From positions 1-46,372 of the IMG/VR virus record IMGVR_UViG_3300025652_008385: a DNA stretch of 46,372 bases, one strand, 5' to 3'. Origin of the DNA: a virus. Below are positions 23,650-31,403 of the stretch, piece after piece. The notes under the pieces were generated by a model. It was not told the DNA's origin and did not search any database. It saw only the letters and a program-made list of their open reading frames with translations. How positions within the stretch are numbered: position 1 is the first letter of the stretch; each line of letters opens with the position of its first letter. Made by a program: the position numbers and the translations under genes.

Positions 23650-25778
23650 TATACAATGCCTCTTTCACTAATTAGTCTTAAAACCTCATCAACGATATTT
23701 AAATCAATATTTTCTTGCCTGATAATTGTGTCTTGCTGCGCTTTCTTACGCTTTTTACCCGACGTAAATCCCAAAGGGCCCGAGAACCCTCCCACGGCAC
23801 CACCACCCATAGCGGATGTTTCTTCTACAGCACCGATACCAAGTATGCCTAATGCAGCGTCGACATTTTCTCCGCCAACAAAGTCTTCTAACATTTTACG
23901 AGCTACATCGTTCTTAGTGGCCTCTACCAATACGAATCTAAAATCACTAGCGTGGAATTGGCCGGGATCTTTTCCCTTCTTAACGCTTGGCATATTGTTA
24001 TATAAGTCGGAGCCTTTTTCAGCCTCCACTGCTAATAACTTCATATATCCCCCAGAGTGTTGCGATGGTTCAACCGCGGTTTCTTCTGGATTCAATAATT
24101 CAACTCCATCTTTAACATATTGGGCTGCGCTCAACCACCTCTTCCAATCGTCATCTTTAGTGCTAGCACCTAATATAACTTTGTCACCTGTATTCAAGGG
24201 CCCTTTATCTCCGATAAAATCATATGCTGCAGTTACAGGGGAAGCATGGTCTTTTGAGGCCTCAATTCGAACATTAGATAAGCCGGCAGCAAGCGTTTGC
24301 CATATCTTGAGAGAGTCGTCAGAGGTTATCTCTGTTCCATCCGGCAAATATCTACCTTGTTTGGTTGGTTTAGATATAATAACAACGACCTCATCAGCGT
24401 TACTGGCATACTTCCGCACCATGTCTAGGTGCCCTTTGTGAGGCGGCTTAAATGCACCCGGAACGACGGCAACAGTTTTAGGATAATCAGCGTCCACTAC
24501 CGGATCATCTGATTCATCGTCTACAATATTTAATTCTATTTCCTCTTCATCTTCAGTCATCCCAGAACGTCTTGCTCTACCAATGATTTGATTGGCCATG
24601 GCAAAAGCACCAGTAAGTTTATAAATTTTATCTGAGCCTGGTGGATATTCGAATACAACACCTTCCATAGAAGACGCCACGTTTTCAATATTTCCAAGCT
24701 TAGCCAGTTGAACATCAATAAGTTCACCCATTTTCTCATCACCAGATGCCTGAAGATTTTTAAGATAAGCAATCGATTGTTCCAGTTCCGCTCTCATACG
24801 AGCAACCTCTTGGTCATTGTCACTGACAAAGTAACTCTTTACTCCGCGAAGTACTTCGATGGCAAAATCACTAATAGCAATTTCAAGAGGCTTCAAGACT
24901 CCAGCGATATACTTTCGAGATTTAGTTTTAGAACCAAGATTTGAAACTGTAGCCTGTAATTCTTTCGGGAGGCCTTTTTTAAGACCAACCACATTAATTC
25001 CACGTTCTTTAGCCTCTTCGGGCTGCAACATTAGCAGAACCAACTTGTCTGTGACGTCGGGGGGTAAACCTACTTGCTCGCCATAGCCTCTAACTACTTG
25101 TTCGATATAGCCGCCCAAGGTGGCATCCATACCAACAGGTGCCGCGAACGATTCAATCTTCGCTGTTACGTCTTCTAACGCAGAGCCATCGGCGATGTTT
25201 TTGAGAGCAACGAGTTTCGGACCATTTACAGCCCACTCTTCTTCTCCAACCTTTTCGGAAGCTCCATCAATAAGGTTATCTAATTTAATAAATTTCTGTT
25301 TAGTAATCTGCCTCATTTCTGGGGTCTCTTCTTCATCTCCAAAATATTGAAGCCCATGTAATACAATGTTGGGCGAAGAGTATAAAATGATATTAGGATT
25401 ACTAGGGTACATTATCTCCATGTTAACGTACCTCTGGCCGTTTGCAAAGATAGCCTCTAGGTCTTCAGGGCTAAGCTTGCGTAAAGCCGCTGAGACGGCC
25501 TTAAAACCGTTTGTAAAGGCATTCTCTGCTGGATGTCCGGCCCACTTACTGATATACTCATCAGTTGTCATTCCACCTTTTTTGACATCTCCACTGTTTC
25601 TGGCGGTCCTAATCTCTCCAGACTCGTCAACAGTTAAAAACAGGTTTTGACCGTCGACCTTTTCAGTAGCGTTATCAATTTCTGCATTTGCAACTTTACC
25701 AAGGATACTGATAATCTCGTTAAAGGTTAAATCAGTATCCTCAGATAAGTGCGCCATATGTCCAGCTACACCGCCCAT
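23649..25778 (-). CDS. Fusion: ligase-like KxDG domain plus NMNAT-like nucleotidyltransferase
   Basis: 709 residues. The N-terminal part contains ATEKVDGQNLFLTVDESG near residue 37, matching motif I (KxDG) of the ATP-dependent nucleic-acid ligase fold, with TARNSGDVKKGG and VNMEIMYPSNPNIILY as candidate later motifs. The middle is helical. From about residue 440, TVAVVPGAFKPPHKGHLDMVRKYA is the HxGH motif of NadM-type nucleotidyltransferases, with VVVIISKPTKQGRYL following. The C-terminal 60 residues look disordered. Both activities are inferred from motifs; RNA repair or nucleotide-cofactor metabolism is conceivable. Confidence 0.68.
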   Translation of the reverse strand: MGGVAGHMAHLSEDTDLTFNEIISILGKVANAEIDNATEKVDGQNLFLTVDESGEIRTARNSGDVKKGGMTTDEYISKWAGHPAENAFTNGFKAVSAALRKLSPEDLEAIFANGQRYVNMEIMYPSNPNIILYSSPNIVLHGLQYFGDEEETPEMRQITKQKFIKLDNLIDGASEKVGEEEWAVNGPKLVALKNIADGSALEDVTAKIESFAAPVGMDATLGGYIEQVVRGYGEQVGLPPDVTDKLVLLMLQPEEAKERGINVVGLKKGLPKELQATVSNLGSKTKSRKYIAGVLKPLEIAISDFAIEVLRGVKSYFVSDNDQEVARMRAELEQSIAYLKNLQASGDEKMGELIDVQLAKLGNIENVASSMEGVVFEYPPGSDKIYKLTGAFAMANQIIGRARRSGMTEDEEEIELNIVDDESDDPVVDADYPKTVAVVPGAFKPPHKGHLDMVRKYASNADEVVVIISKPTKQGRYLPDGTEITSDDSLKIWQTLAAGLSNVRIEASKDHASPVTAAYDFIGDKGPLNTGDKVILGASTKDDDWKRWLSAAQYVKDGVELLNPEETAVEPSQHSGGYMKLLAVEAEKGSDLYNNMPSVKKGKDPGQFHASDFRFVLVEATKNDVARKMLEDFVGGENVDAALGILGIGAVEETSAMGGGAVGGFSGPLGFTSGKKRKKAQQDTIIRQENIDLNIVDEVLRLISERGIV

Positions 25779-26029
25779 TATTCAGTGTCCTTGGATTCTT
25801 CTATTATATTTAATTTTTCCTGTAGAACAGACATATCATTTTCCATTCTACGTGCAAATCTTTTGACTTCACGTAGATGAGTCTTCGCAAGTTGAAGTCT
25901 TCTCTTTTCAGTGATAGTTCTTGGTTTAAGATTGGAAATTATTTCCTGGAGACCTTGAATATAGGTAAAGATGTTTTTTTCATCAAGACTTTCATTAAGA
26001 AAATCGCTCCATTGTGAATTTAATGACAT
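25778..26029 (-). CDS. Small coiled-coil protein with N-terminal WxxFLNES
   Basis: 83 residues. NSQWSDFLNESLDEKNIFTY at the start, then a predicted long helix with heptads (QLAKTHLREVKRFARRMEND). The N-terminal W-x-x-F-L-N-E-S resembles the cleavable capsid-targeting peptide of T4 internal proteins (FIxE) and is shared with the 30312-30890 protein. Overlaps the start of the fusion gene by one base. Function unknown. Confidence 0.6.
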   Translation of the reverse strand: MSLNSQWSDFLNESLDEKNIFTYIQGLQEIISNLKPRTITEKRRLQLAKTHLREVKRFARRMENDMSVLQEKLNIIEESKDTE

Positions 26030-26127
26030 GTGTTGTTCCTTTGTAAAATATTGTAGTAATAAAAGTTTTTTAACAAAGCGCGATTGCGATTTCTTAAGTT
26101 CAATTTTTATACTTACCGGTCATTGGT

Positions 26128-27102
26128 TTAGCCTCTAAGGTGCTTGCGAAGCATTTTGGCAATTGCCTCTTGAAGGTGTTCAACTGCTTCATTTTTATCA
26201 GCAGCAGCATCCTTCATTGACTCTTCCTTGTCTCCATCTTTGTCGACATCAAGAAAATCAGGCTTTTCACCTTCTTCTTGAACTTCAGCTTCGTTTACAT
26301 CAGCTTTATCGCCCGGCTTTTCGCCACGCTCGCCGCCATCTTCGGTATCCTTTAATTTATCACCTTTCTTGGTCGTATCATCTTTTTCGCCCTTGTGGGT
26401 TTTAGATTTGTCACCTTTATTGCCACCATAATCGGCTTCTTCGTGAACTCGGTCAGCATGCATTCTATCACGGCCGGCATCTTTTTCTTCGTTACCAGTC
26501 CGCGCTGCAGCGCCGCCCTCTTCTTGTACTTCTGCATCAGCGGATTCGTCGACGTCAGCAATTTCTTCCTGAACCTCACCGGTACCGTTGAACTCATTAA
26601 ACTCTTGCAGAGTGTTGAATTTAAATCCCCACGCCTCTGCTAATAAGCCTCTCATCTCTTTGTTTTTCCAATCTTTTGTAGACATCTTTTTATCTCCTTT
26701 TTGTAGATGTTCGTATTTGATAGTATATTTTACACTATCTTCCCAGTCTCTGAAGCACATGTTTCCTTTTTCATATGCTTCACGCTCCATTTCCCGAAGG
26801 TGCTCATCATTCTGGGCATATCCTTCTTCCATTTCGTCGATATTGTTAAAATCACCACGACAATTTTGTGTGTGATGTACCAACTCATGTGATAAAGAGC
26901 GCATAATATCTTTTGGATGCCTGTTGGTGATGTATAATGTAACTGAACTCTCTTGTGGATCATAGAACGCAGTGCGCCCCAGAGGATTACCAGCATTTGA
27001 TGCATCTTTCTTTAGGAACAATCTAGGAGGATTTTTAAATCCCATTCTTTTTTGTGCGAAAGGCATAAAATCCTTGACGAGTGATTCAATAGTGTCGATC
27101 AT
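26128..27102 (-). CDS. HExxH metallopeptidase with long acidic/basic tail
   Basis: 324 residues. The N-terminal 130 residues form a zincin-like domain: SLSHELVHHTQN (H72-E73-x2-H76), with MEREAYEKGN as possible third ligand helix. From about residue 170 the protein is low-complexity, rich in Glu, Asp, Lys and Gly. Near the end PDFLDVDKDGDKEESMKDAA contains a D-x-D-x-D-G-D loop like a calcium-binding EF-hand, a phrase common in phage proteins. Similar enzymes accompany head genes in marine T4-like phages. Could mature virion proteins or itself. Confidence 0.7.
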   Translation of the reverse strand: MIDTIESLVKDFMPFAQKRMGFKNPPRLFLKKDASNAGNPLGRTAFYDPQESSVTLYITNRHPKDIMRSLSHELVHHTQNCRGDFNNIDEMEEGYAQNDEHLREMEREAYEKGNMCFRDWEDSVKYTIKYEHLQKGDKKMSTKDWKNKEMRGLLAEAWGFKFNTLQEFNEFNGTGEVQEEIADVDESADAEVQEEGGAAARTGNEEKDAGRDRMHADRVHEEADYGGNKGDKSKTHKGEKDDTTKKGDKLKDTEDGGERGEKPGDKADVNEAEVQEEGEKPDFLDVDKDGDKEESMKDAAADKNEAVEHLQEAIAKMLRKHLRG

Positions 27103-27172
27103 TGATAAACATCCAAGTAAAATATATTGTAATTAGTTTTTATTTCTGTTAATGGTGGGTTAAACCGTAAAT

Positions 27173-27424
27173 CTATAGTTTATTAACCAATTTAAGTGTT
27201 AAAGTGAAGAATTCTAACTCTACATGTTGCTCATTAATTGGCTTTACTTTTGACACCGAAACTACTCGGTTTGCTTTGATTTGGTTTTCAACACTTAGTA
27301 GTATACCATACTGTGGGATCCAGTCGCTATGCTTTTCACTCCAAGTAGTCCACTCAACAATATCTCCAACTTCAAAAACCTCACCCGACAACTCTCCAAA
27401 CTTTTTTTTATCACTTATAGTCAT
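27173..27424 (-). CDS. VGDIV-type small barrel-like protein
   Basis: 83 residues from the ATG at 27424 (MTISDKKKFGEL), which overlaps the stop of the 27411-27578 gene. FEVGDIVEWTTWSEKH, QYGILLSVENQIK and VVSVSKVKPI match the scaffold of the small-protein family abundant at 37-45 kb. A longer reading upstream is in conflict with the other gene. Function unknown. Confidence 0.6.
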   Translation of the reverse strand: MTISDKKKFGELSGEVFEVGDIVEWTTWSEKHSDWIPQYGILLSVENQIKANRVVSVSKVKPINEQHVELEFFTLTLKLVNKL

Positions 27425-27578
27425 AATAGCGTACGACCCAAGAGCACACCCCTTTTTTGAGAAAAAGACTAGCTGCTTCTTGCGCGTCTTTTTCGTCATG
27501 AAATGGCCCCACATCCGAAATCTTACCATTCGACGGGTTATGTTTGCGCACAATAAATGTCTTCTTTTTGCCTTCCAC
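27411..27578 (-). CDS. Unknown 55-residue protein (short gene)
   Basis: GTG start at 27578. TFIVRKHNPSNGKISDVGPF is followed by HDEKDAQEAASLFLKKGVCS and ends WVVRYYDYK. The amphipathic pattern and balanced composition favour real coding over the alternative frame in the same bases. An in-frame TAG lies just upstream, so no longer version exists. No ribosome binding site visible, which lowers confidence. Confidence 0.6.
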   Translation of the reverse strand: MEGKKKTFIVRKHNPSNGKISDVGPFHDEKDAQEAASLFLKKGVCSWVVRYYDYK

Positions 27579-27606
27579 ACCATATATAGGCTATTTTTTA
27601 AATTTC

Positions 27607-27759
27607 TTAAAACAAATGGGAAGTGTTTTCGGTATTGTTGACGACCAATAAGGTAAGCAACGATATAGCGGTCATTTCAAAGCCGAAAAAATTATACACA
27701 AACAAAGCCGCCACTAAAGATAACAACGTTTTCCAAAATTTATTGAACCTAAAAAGCAT
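27607..27759 (-). CDS. 50-residue membrane protein (short gene)
   Basis: MLFRFNKFWKTLLSLVAALF begins one transmembrane helix, a second hydrophobic stretch follows (AISLLTLLVV), and the protein ends NTENTSHLF. The ATG at 27759 overlaps the upstream gene's stop (TGATG) and has GGAG eleven bases before it. Too short for standard calling. Might be a holin-like or host membrane-acting peptide; no family match. Confidence 0.68.
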   Translation of the reverse strand: MLFRFNKFWKTLLSLVAALFVYNFFGFEMTAISLLTLLVVNNTENTSHLF

Positions 27760-28127
27760 CAGTCAAACTCCGTACAAATTAATTCGTCAACATCAATTTC
27801 TACTAGTTTACCACAACTTGTGTAAATTAAAACCCTATTTAAATGGCTAGGGGTGTCGTCAAGCATATATACCTTTTGGTTTCGTTCTATTTTAATGTAT
27901 GCCCGTGTGCCGTATTCGTAACAATATAGGATTCCCGGGCCAACTATGCCATATTCAGGTAAAAGAATATCGTCTTCATCAGTCATACCTTTTATCTGTC
28001 TCATAATCTGAGCAGCAGTTTGTTTTATCAATTCGAGATCACGCGCCATTAAAGTAACTAGGTTGCCATCTACTTGTTTTTTTTCTATTCGCTGGACCGG
28101 GTACAATATTGTAGTATTATTGCTCAT
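27759..28127 (-). CDS. Unknown 122-residue protein
   Basis: MSNNTTILYPVQRIEKKQVD, a helical middle (MARDLELIKQTAAQIMRQIKG) and a beta-rich C-terminal half with YEYGTRAYIKIERNQKVYML. No family recognised. Co-transcribed with the membrane protein after it and the coiled-coil protein before it. Confidence 0.65.
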   Translation of the reverse strand: MSNNTTILYPVQRIEKKQVDGNLVTLMARDLELIKQTAAQIMRQIKGMTDEDDILLPEYGIVGPGILYCYEYGTRAYIKIERNQKVYMLDDTPSHLNRVLIYTSCGKLVEIDVDELICTEFD

Positions 28128-28138
28128 GTAACAAAAAA

Positions 28139-28468
28139 TTAAAATATTTCTAAGGCAATTGCCATGGCAATTCCCATAAATGCCTGCACTACCATAAAGG
28201 CGGTTATGGCTTTTGTCTTAAACTCTTTGAGTTCTTCAACTTCTTCAAATTTAACCTTCATTTGACTTGGCGAGGCCACTTCATCAACTTTTTCTTTCCA
28301 AGCCTTAAGCTCATGTACTCTGTCTTCTTTGGCTTTAAGTTCAGTTAGTTGGCTTTTAACATCCTGTAGCTCGTCTCGCAAACTTTCAATTCCGCCGGCT
28401 AGTGTCTCAAGTTGCTGCAAGACTAGTTTTGAATATGTCTCCCAGCTTTCATTGGGTGTGGCATTCAT
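28139..28468 (-). CDS. Coiled-coil protein with C-terminal membrane anchor
   Basis: 109 residues. A long heptad region (LETLAGGIESLRDELQDVKS, QLTELKAKEDRVHELKAWKE) precedes VDEVASPSQMKVKFEEVEEL and a C-terminal hydrophobic segment (AFMVVQAFMGIAMAIALEIF). The plan is like that of many phage membrane-tethered coiled coils of unknown role, close to lysis or membrane-remodelling genes. Confidence 0.7.
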   Translation of the reverse strand: MNATPNESWETYSKLVLQQLETLAGGIESLRDELQDVKSQLTELKAKEDRVHELKAWKEKVDEVASPSQMKVKFEEVEELKEFKTKAITAFMVVQAFMGIAMAIALEIF

Positions 28469-28510
28469 ATCGTATGTTCCTCCGCTCTATATAAATAGGA
28501 AAAAAACTAC

Positions 28511-30229
28511 TTACTGGCCAACAATATTAAGCAGATTTTCTGTCTTTTGTTTTTTAGCCGGCGGAATATATTCGTCGGTGGCCTCAACCCTCTGGCTTTC
28601 CCAACGCTCAAGAATTTCAGTATCTTTTGAAATCTGTTCGTTGTAAGCTTCTATAAAATTCTTTTTGTCTTCGATAGCCATCTGGTCTACAAAATTTCTT
28701 GTTAGCTTTACATCCAACAACTTAGCAATCTTGTATAATTCTTGTTTTCTTTCATCCTCTGAGCCGTTAAAATAACTGTTTATAATCTCGGGGATCATAT
28801 TTTCTTCCTGCATAGCCTTAAGTACCATGTTCGCAATCTCGTACATTCCAAATTTAAAAGCATATTTTATAATAGAAGGTAAAAGCTTCTTTTGTTGCAA
28901 AAAGAGGTTTGGATCATTAATTCGATTGAGGGAAATAGCATCTCGTATCTGCTCCTTCCAAACTAATAATTGTTCATAACTGTGTTCACATTCATAATGT
29001 GGTACCTCACCACTAGTTAACCAGTAGTCGTCATCCAGTAGGCCATACCCAGGTATTTCTAGCGACCGGGCCTTAGCAATTGTATATACCTCAGCACCGG
29101 GATAAATCATTGCAACGCCGATTTCATCGTAATAGAGATAGTTGTTAAACTGCATTTCCATCACAAAGTCAATTGTTTCGTCGACTGTTTCTTGAGTTTC
29201 TCCGGGCAGCCCAACAATGAGAAATGCTGTCGTTTTAATCTTGCTCTCAGCGAAAAGCGATGTTGCGTATCTGATATGATCTTTGGTAATACCTTTCTTC
29301 ATATCGTCTATAATTGCTTGAGCGCCGGATTCCAAACCAAACAACACATGATTAAATCCAGCCTGTTCCATTAATTGAATTAACTCTCTCGATACGGGCC
29401 TAAATCTAGCGCTACAAGTGAAGTTGGTTTTAATACCTCTCTTGATAATCTCTCTACAAAGGGCCATCGTGCTCTTTTTATTGATCATAAAGGCATCGTC
29501 ATGCAACCATATAGTTTCAACGGTTGGACAGATTCTAAGAATTTCTTCGATCTCATCGCAAACATTTTCAGCAGTACGAAAACGTACCTTCCGAAGTGAA
29601 ATATGATCGAGAACACAGAAGTTACATTTAAATGGGCACCCGCGGCTTGTTAGAAGATTGGCCATCTTTTTGCCTTCCCAGAGAAAGATATCATGTTTAG
29701 GAAATTCAAGCGTATCTAAATCATCGATTAGCTCTCTCTCGTCAGTTTTAATGATTTCTTCACCATTGTTAAAAGCAATTCCTTGTACTTCAGAGATGTC
29801 CTTACCTTGCTCGAAACAATCTAATAACTCATGAAAAGTTATTTCCCCTTCACCGACAACAATTACTGTATTCGTATACTTCTTTAACATGTTCTTCCAC
29901 ATAACCGTTGGATGCATGCCGCCGAGTACGATTTTAATATTAGGATGATTCTCAGTTAGATATTCGATCATTCTATAAGAACTAGTTCTACTGAACGTCA
30001 TTATAGAGATACCGACTACATCCGGGTTAAACTTTTCAATCTCAGATTTAATTTTGTCAAAACAAATATCACTATTAACGTTGTTTAGAAAGTGTGTTTC
30101 AACTTCGTGATCTGAGTGCTTCTCCAGGTAGGAGTGCAGGTAAGCTAAACCGAGGGGATAGTGGCTATCCGGAGAATCTTCTGTTCTGCTTGTGTCTTCT
30201 ATGCTGGTGCAAGTTAATAATACTTTCAT
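28511..30229 (-). CDS. B12-binding-type radical SAM enzyme
   Basis: 572 residues. The N-terminal Rossmann half (HYPLGLAYLHSYLEKHSDHE, VVGISIMTFSRTSS, VLGGMHPT, VVGEGE) is the cobalamin-binding-like domain. The radical SAM core has SRGCPFKCNFCVLD (C198, C202, C205), then HDDAFMINK, FGLESGAQAIIDDMKKGI and IVGLPGETQETVDE. The C-terminal region is a helical extension. Related enzymes methylate or rearrange unactivated carbons in lipids, antibiotics and cofactors. Its cluster could be loaded by the phage Fe-S proteins. Confidence 0.9.
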   Translation of the reverse strand: MKVLLTCTSIEDTSRTEDSPDSHYPLGLAYLHSYLEKHSDHEVETHFLNNVNSDICFDKIKSEIEKFNPDVVGISIMTFSRTSSYRMIEYLTENHPNIKIVLGGMHPTVMWKNMLKKYTNTVIVVGEGEITFHELLDCFEQGKDISEVQGIAFNNGEEIIKTDERELIDDLDTLEFPKHDIFLWEGKKMANLLTSRGCPFKCNFCVLDHISLRKVRFRTAENVCDEIEEILRICPTVETIWLHDDAFMINKKSTMALCREIIKRGIKTNFTCSARFRPVSRELIQLMEQAGFNHVLFGLESGAQAIIDDMKKGITKDHIRYATSLFAESKIKTTAFLIVGLPGETQETVDETIDFVMEMQFNNYLYYDEIGVAMIYPGAEVYTIAKARSLEIPGYGLLDDDYWLTSGEVPHYECEHSYEQLLVWKEQIRDAISLNRINDPNLFLQQKKLLPSIIKYAFKFGMYEIANMVLKAMQEENMIPEIINSYFNGSEDERKQELYKIAKLLDVKLTRNFVDQMAIEDKKNFIEAYNEQISKDTEILERWESQRVEATDEYIPPAKKQKTENLLNIVGQ

Positions 30230-30278
30230 TTTTTTGTCCTTGTTAATAAGAAATGTTCGTTACTGTATAGTATATCAT

Positions 30279-30300
30279 ATGTTTTTGGTTTTAAAAACAT
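30279..30300. repeat. Inverted repeat upstream of the radical SAM gene
   Basis: ATGTTTTT and AAAAACAT with a six-base loop, in the 82-base gap between the HAD gene and the radical SAM gene. No U-tract, so it is more likely an operator or weak hairpin than a terminator. A TATACT box (30269-30274) follows on the minus strand without a good -35. Confidence 0.4.
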
Positions 30301-30311
30301 AATTAGACACT

Positions 30312-30890
30312 TTAGTTAGTATTCTCTGCAATATCATTTGCGTATTTGACTTTTCTGGCTCTAATTTTAATCTCTGGATACCGACGAGCCAAGGCTTCAA
30401 CGGCATCAACGTTTTTGCCAGAGTCATCAAAAAACAAAACGTCTGTTGCACCGTTTTCGATTCGGTTGGCTATCCATGCAGCTTTATCAGCAGGATCTGA
30501 ACTGCCTAAAAGCTCAAACGTAATTTTTGAAGTGTCTAGGCCTATGCTTTCAAGATAATCACGTATTGGGCCTTCTGCTTCTCTTGCCCGGGCTGTCAGG
30601 ATGGCAATTTCTCTGCCTTCAGTCCCGGCATTGAGTGTATTGCGAACAATATTTGTGATTTGTTTAATTTCTCTCGGATTGATCACCTCATCAAACTCAG
30701 AAAAATTGTATTCATAGTCTGGGTTAACTTTGTGGGTAGCATACTCTGTCGGCGTCATCGTAATCTTCTCGCCAGTGTCAGTTGTAATATAAATGTTAGA
30801 ATCTGATTTCGCAATTGTGTCGTCAAAGTCAAACACACGGAGTTTTGATTCGTTTATGTACTCTCGCCAATTTTCAAGTAGGAGTTTCAT
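30312..30890 (-). CDS. HAD-family phosphatase/nucleotidase with CTS-like leader
   Basis: 192 residues. LRVFDFDDTIAKSD is HAD motif I (D21, D23); ILTARAREAEGPIRDYLES is motif II; DVLFFDDSGKNVDAV is motif IV. Substrate unknown. The first 15 residues, LLENWREYINESK, are not part of the HAD fold and resemble the capsid-targeting peptide of T4 internal proteins, suggesting packaging into the head. Confidence 0.78.
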   Translation of the reverse strand: MKLLLENWREYINESKLRVFDFDDTIAKSDSNIYITTDTGEKITMTPTEYATHKVNPDYEYNFSEFDEVINPREIKQITNIVRNTLNAGTEGREIAILTARAREAEGPIRDYLESIGLDTSKITFELLGSSDPADKAAWIANRIENGATDVLFFDDSGKNVDAVEALARRYPEIKIRARKVKYANDIAENTN

Positions 30891-31132
30891 TTTACTTCTT
30901 GCACAGATTTATCCATTTCATCGTCGAAGTCTGTGCGTAGCTTAATCATAGGGTTAAATTTTGCATGTCTTCTATCAAGAACAAGCGAGCCCTGCGGCTT
31001 TACTAACTCGCCCTCAATCTCAACGCCTTCGAAATCAATTTCGGTTCGTTGTTTATAAACGACTTTAGGTTCTTCCTCTTTCTCATCCGCATACGCAGTG
31101 CCGGAGAGTAGAAGGATTATTATATACTTCAT
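30887..31132 (-). CDS. Small exported protein with signal peptide
   Basis: 81 residues. MKYIIILLLSGTAYADEKEE is a signal peptide with cleavage after AYA. The mature part contains RTEIDFEGVEIEGELVKPQG and KFNPMIKLRTDF. From memory this resembles small periplasmic proteins of deltaproteobacteria, linked there to gliding-motility clusters; I cannot confirm this. Overlaps the HAD start by 4 bases. Confidence 0.6.
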   Translation of the reverse strand: MKYIIILLLSGTAYADEKEEEPKVVYKQRTEIDFEGVEIEGELVKPQGSLVLDRRHAKFNPMIKLRTDFDDEMDKSVQEVK

Positions 31133-31160
31133 TTTATGTATTCCTCATCAAATAAATAGT

Positions 31161-31403
31161 CTAGTTATCGTATGTCTCATCAGTTTTATCACCAATAAGC
31201 GTTTTGGCCCGAAGCATATCTTGGGGGTCCACTTCTTTAAGAATGACGCTACCTGTTTTTGGTTCGAAATACATGCCGATTAAATCTCCCTTGGAGACAT
31301 TCGCTATTTCTTCTTCGGTTAACACTATTTTTCCGCCATTCTTTTTTACCAGAATAGTAAGAAGACTAAACAAATAATCTGGATCTTGGAGATATTTACT
31401 CAT
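31161..31403 (-). CDS. Unknown 80-residue protein
   Basis: Starts MSKYLQDPDYLFSLLTILVK at 31403; the ATG overlaps the stop of the large upstream gene (ATGA) with AGGA before it. Contains GGKIVLTEEEIANVSKGDLI and a beta-hairpin-like GMYFEPKTGSVILKEV. No family recognised. Confidence 0.65.
   Translation of the reverse strand: MSKYLQDPDYLFSLLTILVKKNGGKIVLTEEEIANVSKGDLIGMYFEPKTGSVILKEVDPQDMLRAKTLIGDKTDETYDN

Noticed and set aside
23587-24441. 284-residue open frame on the plus strand
   Set aside because: It lies opposite the ligase/NMNAT fusion gene, whose motifs are recognisable. The plus-strand product is Ser/Pro-rich shadow sequence with no ribosome site.
30279-30300. Inverted repeat as a rho-independent terminator
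   Set aside because: Stem is A/T-only and no U-tract follows on the transcribed strand.
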